NCBI GenBank assembly: GCA_900549915.1 | Contig: URQF01000074.1 | Location: 1 to 6,959 of the forward strand | Length of the DNA stretch: 6,959 bases | Origin: an uncultured Mollicutes bacterium | Lineage (GTDB): Bacteria; Bacillota_I; Bacilli_A; RFN20; CAG-288 | Direction: 5' to 3' | Shown here: positions 5,380 to 6,959 of the stretch, in pieces | Numbering within the stretch: the first letter of the stretch is position 1 | Layout: each line of letters starts with the position of its first letter | Position numbers and translations under genes: made by a program | Notes under the pieces: generated by a model | What the model was told of the DNA's origin: nothing | What the model saw: the letters and a program-made list of their open reading frames with translations, nothing else | Database searches by the model: none

Positions 5380-5587
5380 TTTTTCCCTCTTTTATCGAAT
5401 TCAAAATCGTATTCAACGGAATCGCAAACCTTGCAGAAAAATCTTTGGACTGTTTTTCCTCAGGGAAAGAAGTTCCTTTCAGCCAATCTTCAACGACTTC
5501 ATCCTGCAATTCCCTGTGGTCAGCAATAAAGCAGCAAGAAACCGAATAGGTTTTCCTGACTGCTTTAAGAATCTCCTTGAATACCAT
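5348..5587 (-). CDS. Unrecognised 79-aa protein overlapping pdxK
   Basis: I do not recognise this small protein. It begins MVFKEILKAVRKTYSVSCCF, with a basic helix, then a likely beta strand ending in the cysteine pair C18/C19, followed by an acidic helix (HRELQDEVVEDWLKG), a charged loop and a final helix (FAIPLNTILNSIKEGK). There is no signal peptide or membrane helix, so it should be cytoplasmic. Support for translation is the ribosome binding site AAGGAAA (5590-5596), overlapping the stop of the upstream membrane protein gene and correctly spaced from ATG 5587. Only 8 bases separate the two genes. Its last 32 bases overlap the start of pdxK in another frame, which suggests translational coupling. 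It may be a dedicated small partner of one of its neighbours, but nothing shows this directly. Confidence 0.65.
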   Translation of the reverse strand: MVFKEILKAVRKTYSVSCCFIADHRELQDEVVEDWLKGTSFPEEKQSKDFSARFAIPLNTILNSIKEGKNETNTDHSGL

Positions 5588-5595
5588 AGGTTTCC

Positions 5596-6495
5596 TTATT
5601 TTTTCCGGTTCTTCCGGTCTTTTTTATCCGAATTATTCTCTTCTTTTGGTACGAAAGTAGCCCAAGAAGAACCATCCTTGTTGTTATCGCTGTCTTCTTC
5701 TTGTTCTTCTTTGGTGTCTTCAATCCTCTTTTTTTCTTCCGCTGGTTTGTAGCCTGCCTTATTCGTGCTCTTGCGACCGTTCTTCTTCAAATCAGAGAGA
5801 TTGATAATACGGACATCTTTGTTCCTAACTTCCGTCGACCTGTTTTCCTGAACAGGCTGAGTGAAGGATTCCTCTTTCCTGATTTTCTTTGTGTTATGGA
5901 CACGAACAAGTAGCATGATTCCAGAGACCAGACCAAAAAGGAAGACCAGAATACCTAAAATCCTAAGAACAAAGCGGAACAAATCCGGGTTCTTCTTGAT
6001 GTAGAAAATAAGATAAGTCGTGGTCCCGCCAATAAGTCCAGCAGCTCCAATGAAATCCCAGACACCATGGGTGATGCTCTTCTTCGTTCCTTTTCCGATA
6101 ATATGATCAACACCAGTTACAATCCTCCTTGCCGAGAGAGCATAAAGGAAAGTAATTAAGAAAATAGGGAACCTGATCGTAATAATGTCTGTCTTGCAGA
6201 AAAGAACAAGACTAAAAGAAATGCTCCTAAGTCCGAAAAGGACATCACTATTAGTAACATTACGATTCAAAAGGTATCCAGAAAGAATATTCCTGATTCC
6301 ATAAACGGCAAAAACAATGCCGATGGAATAAGAAAGAACATCTTCCTTGATGCCACCATCTTTGCTCCTCCTGCCAAGGACAAAGAAAATAACTCCCAGT
6401 ACCCTGAGAATAATAGACTGGCATAATTTAATCCATTTATAGACGGCAGCTGATTCTTTATCGATAGTTATTTTCGCTGTTTCTTTTTCTTCCAT
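5596..6495 (-). CDS. HdeD-like (DUF308-type) six-helix membrane protein with charged C-terminal tail
   Basis: The product (299 residues from ATG 6495) is an integral membrane protein. Six hydrophobic segments lie at about residues 28-41, 55-76, 85-105, 107-122, 145-166 and 173-198, in short paired helices like those of HdeD/DUF308 proteins, which E. coli uses in acid resistance at high cell density. The resemblance is in layout, not a clear motif match. Residues 199-299 form a hydrophilic tail dense in Lys, Glu and Asp (KPAEEKKRIEDTKEEQEEDS) that is probably disordered and cytoplasmic. A TTG at 6504 would add three residues, but AGGGGG (6507-6512) lies too close to it; the ATG at 6495 is about 11 bases away, slightly long but better. 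It is the first gene of the operon with the 79-aa gene and pdxK. Function is unknown. Confidence 0.82.
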   Translation of the reverse strand: MEEKETAKITIDKESAAVYKWIKLCQSIILRVLGVIFFVLGRRSKDGGIKEDVLSYSIGIVFAVYGIRNILSGYLLNRNVTNSDVLFGLRSISFSLVLFCKTDIITIRFPIFLITFLYALSARRIVTGVDHIIGKGTKKSITHGVWDFIGAAGLIGGTTTYLIFYIKKNPDLFRFVLRILGILVFLFGLVSGIMLLVRVHNTKKIRKEESFTQPVQENRSTEVRNKDVRIINLSDLKKNGRKSTNKAGYKPAEEKKRIEDTKEEQEEDSDNNKDGSSWATFVPKEENNSDKKDRKNRKK

Positions 6496-6555
6496 TTTAA
6501 TCAAGACCCCCTAATACCAAACTGAAGATTATTATAGAATAAATTGAGGCATAGA
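6496..6555. promoter_or_regulatory. Divergent promoter region
   Basis: This 60-base gap lies between divergently read genes and must start both transcripts. On the minus strand a perfect TATAAT occurs at 6531-6536. On the plus strand an overlapping TATTAT lies at 6530-6535. Neither has a good -35 match at 16-18 bases (the minus-strand hexamer would fall at 6554-6559 as TCATTC). The two -10 candidates share bases, so the two directions may compete. For the plus-strand gene, GAGG at 6546-6549 is the ribosome binding site. Confidence 0.4.
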
Positions 6556-6959
6556 ATGAAGATGAAAACCCGGATTTCAAAAGTATATGAAGCCTATACG
6601 GCATTGTCCGACAACAGAGTAGAGAAAATCAATGATTCTCTTTATCTTGTTGCTTCTTCCGATTGTACAAAAAAGTACACTGTAAAAAGAGAAGAAGACC
6701 TGTTTTCTAGCAATGACAATGCGACTAGGTGGCAGCATTATGCTGGCTATCCAATCCTAGCTGTCAGGATGTATGAAAACAGGATTTCTTATTCCAACAA
6801 TATCCTTCCCCTAAGGAAGAATATCTGCTGGAAAAAGGAAAATACGAAATTCAAGAACGACTATGACAAAGCAATCGAGGATGTCCTTGCAAGTTATTCA
6901 GAAGAAGATAAAGAAAAAATCCAGAAAGCAATCGAGGAAACCTTAGAAGACATAGAATC
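6556..6959 (+). CDS. Unrecognised protein, N-terminal part only (runs off the window)
   Basis: From ATG 6556 the frame stays open for 134 codons to the edge, so the C-terminus is outside. A TTGAGG ribosome binding site lies about 7 bases before it; a second in-frame ATG at 6562 is less well spaced. The protein starts MKMKTRISKVYEAYTALSDN and continues with a compact domain holding KKYTVKREEDLFSSNDNATR and the aliphatic stretch YAGYPILAVRMYENRIS. From about residue 96 it becomes highly charged and helical (two AIE repeats, KAIEDVLASYSEEDKEKIQK). There is no signal peptide or membrane helix, so it is probably cytoplasmic. I have a vague sense of similar conserved hypothetical proteins in Erysipelotrichia, but cannot name a family. 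Codon use (AGG arginine) agrees with the core genes. Confidence 0.8.
   Translation, partial: MKMKTRISKVYEAYTALSDNRVEKINDSLYLVASSDCTKKYTVKREEDLFSSNDNATRWQHYAGYPILAVRMYENRISYSNNILPLRKNICWKKENTKFKNDYDKAIEDVLASYSEEDKEKIQKAIEETLEDIE

Noticed and set aside
5014..5529. Plus-strand open frame of 171 codons opposite pdxK
   Set aside because: It is antisense to a clear kinase gene, crosses the pdxK start, has no ribosome binding site and gives a low-complexity Phe/Ser/Lys-rich product.
5360..5752. Plus-strand open frame of 130 codons opposite the 79-aa gene and the membrane-protein tail
   Set aside because: Its Phe/Ser/Leu-rich product is the reverse reading of the Lys/Glu-rich tail codons, which is typical of a shadow frame.

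Overview
The window looks like a low-GC Bacillota chromosome, probably an Erysipelotrichia-type gut or oral commensal. This placement is inferred from the 48-aa four-cysteine L33, the very small SecE, the NusG with a lysine-rich insertion in its NGN domain, strong AAGGAGG-type ribosome binding sites and heavy use of AGG for arginine. No search was run, so the taxonomy is tentative. The first ~96 bases are an exception: they read as an internal piece of a Bacteroidota-type methionyl-tRNA synthetase, so the left edge is a recombination or assembly junction.

Left accessory part (1-2357). The metG fragment runs straight into an unrecognised 381-aa ORF (97-1242). That ORF has no signal peptide, mixed arginine codons and a glycine/serine-rich amphipathic segment resembling the beta-hairpin of pore-forming proteins (weak inference). 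About 450 bases without a convincing gene follow, with an orphan Shine-Dalgarno sequence at 1431. Next is a decayed AAA_14/DUF4143 ATPase pseudogene (1693-2188), with two stops in its Walker A loop, a frameshift and a large internal deletion. About 170 more bases hold nothing recognisable.

Core part (2358-4535). A TATAAT promoter and a short hairpin lead into rpmG - secE - nusG, closely packed and overlapping by one base at secE/nusG. A PfkB-family kinase follows, most like pseudouridine kinase, and it occupies the place where rplK-rplA commonly lie. A strong bidirectional terminator (4497-4535) closes the operon.

Right part (4534-6959). Converging on the same terminator is a minus-strand operon, in transcription order: a six-helix HdeD-like membrane protein with a ~100-residue charged tail, an unrecognised 79-aa protein, and a PdxK/PdxY-type pyridoxal/pyridoxamine kinase. 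A 51-61 bp divergent promoter region separates it from a plus-strand gene that runs off the right edge (6556 onward, unknown function).

I see no clear evidence of a complete new multi-gene system. The items most worth a second look are the left-edge chimera with its unknown ORF, the acidic extension on NusG, and the unrecognised small gene overlapping pdxK.
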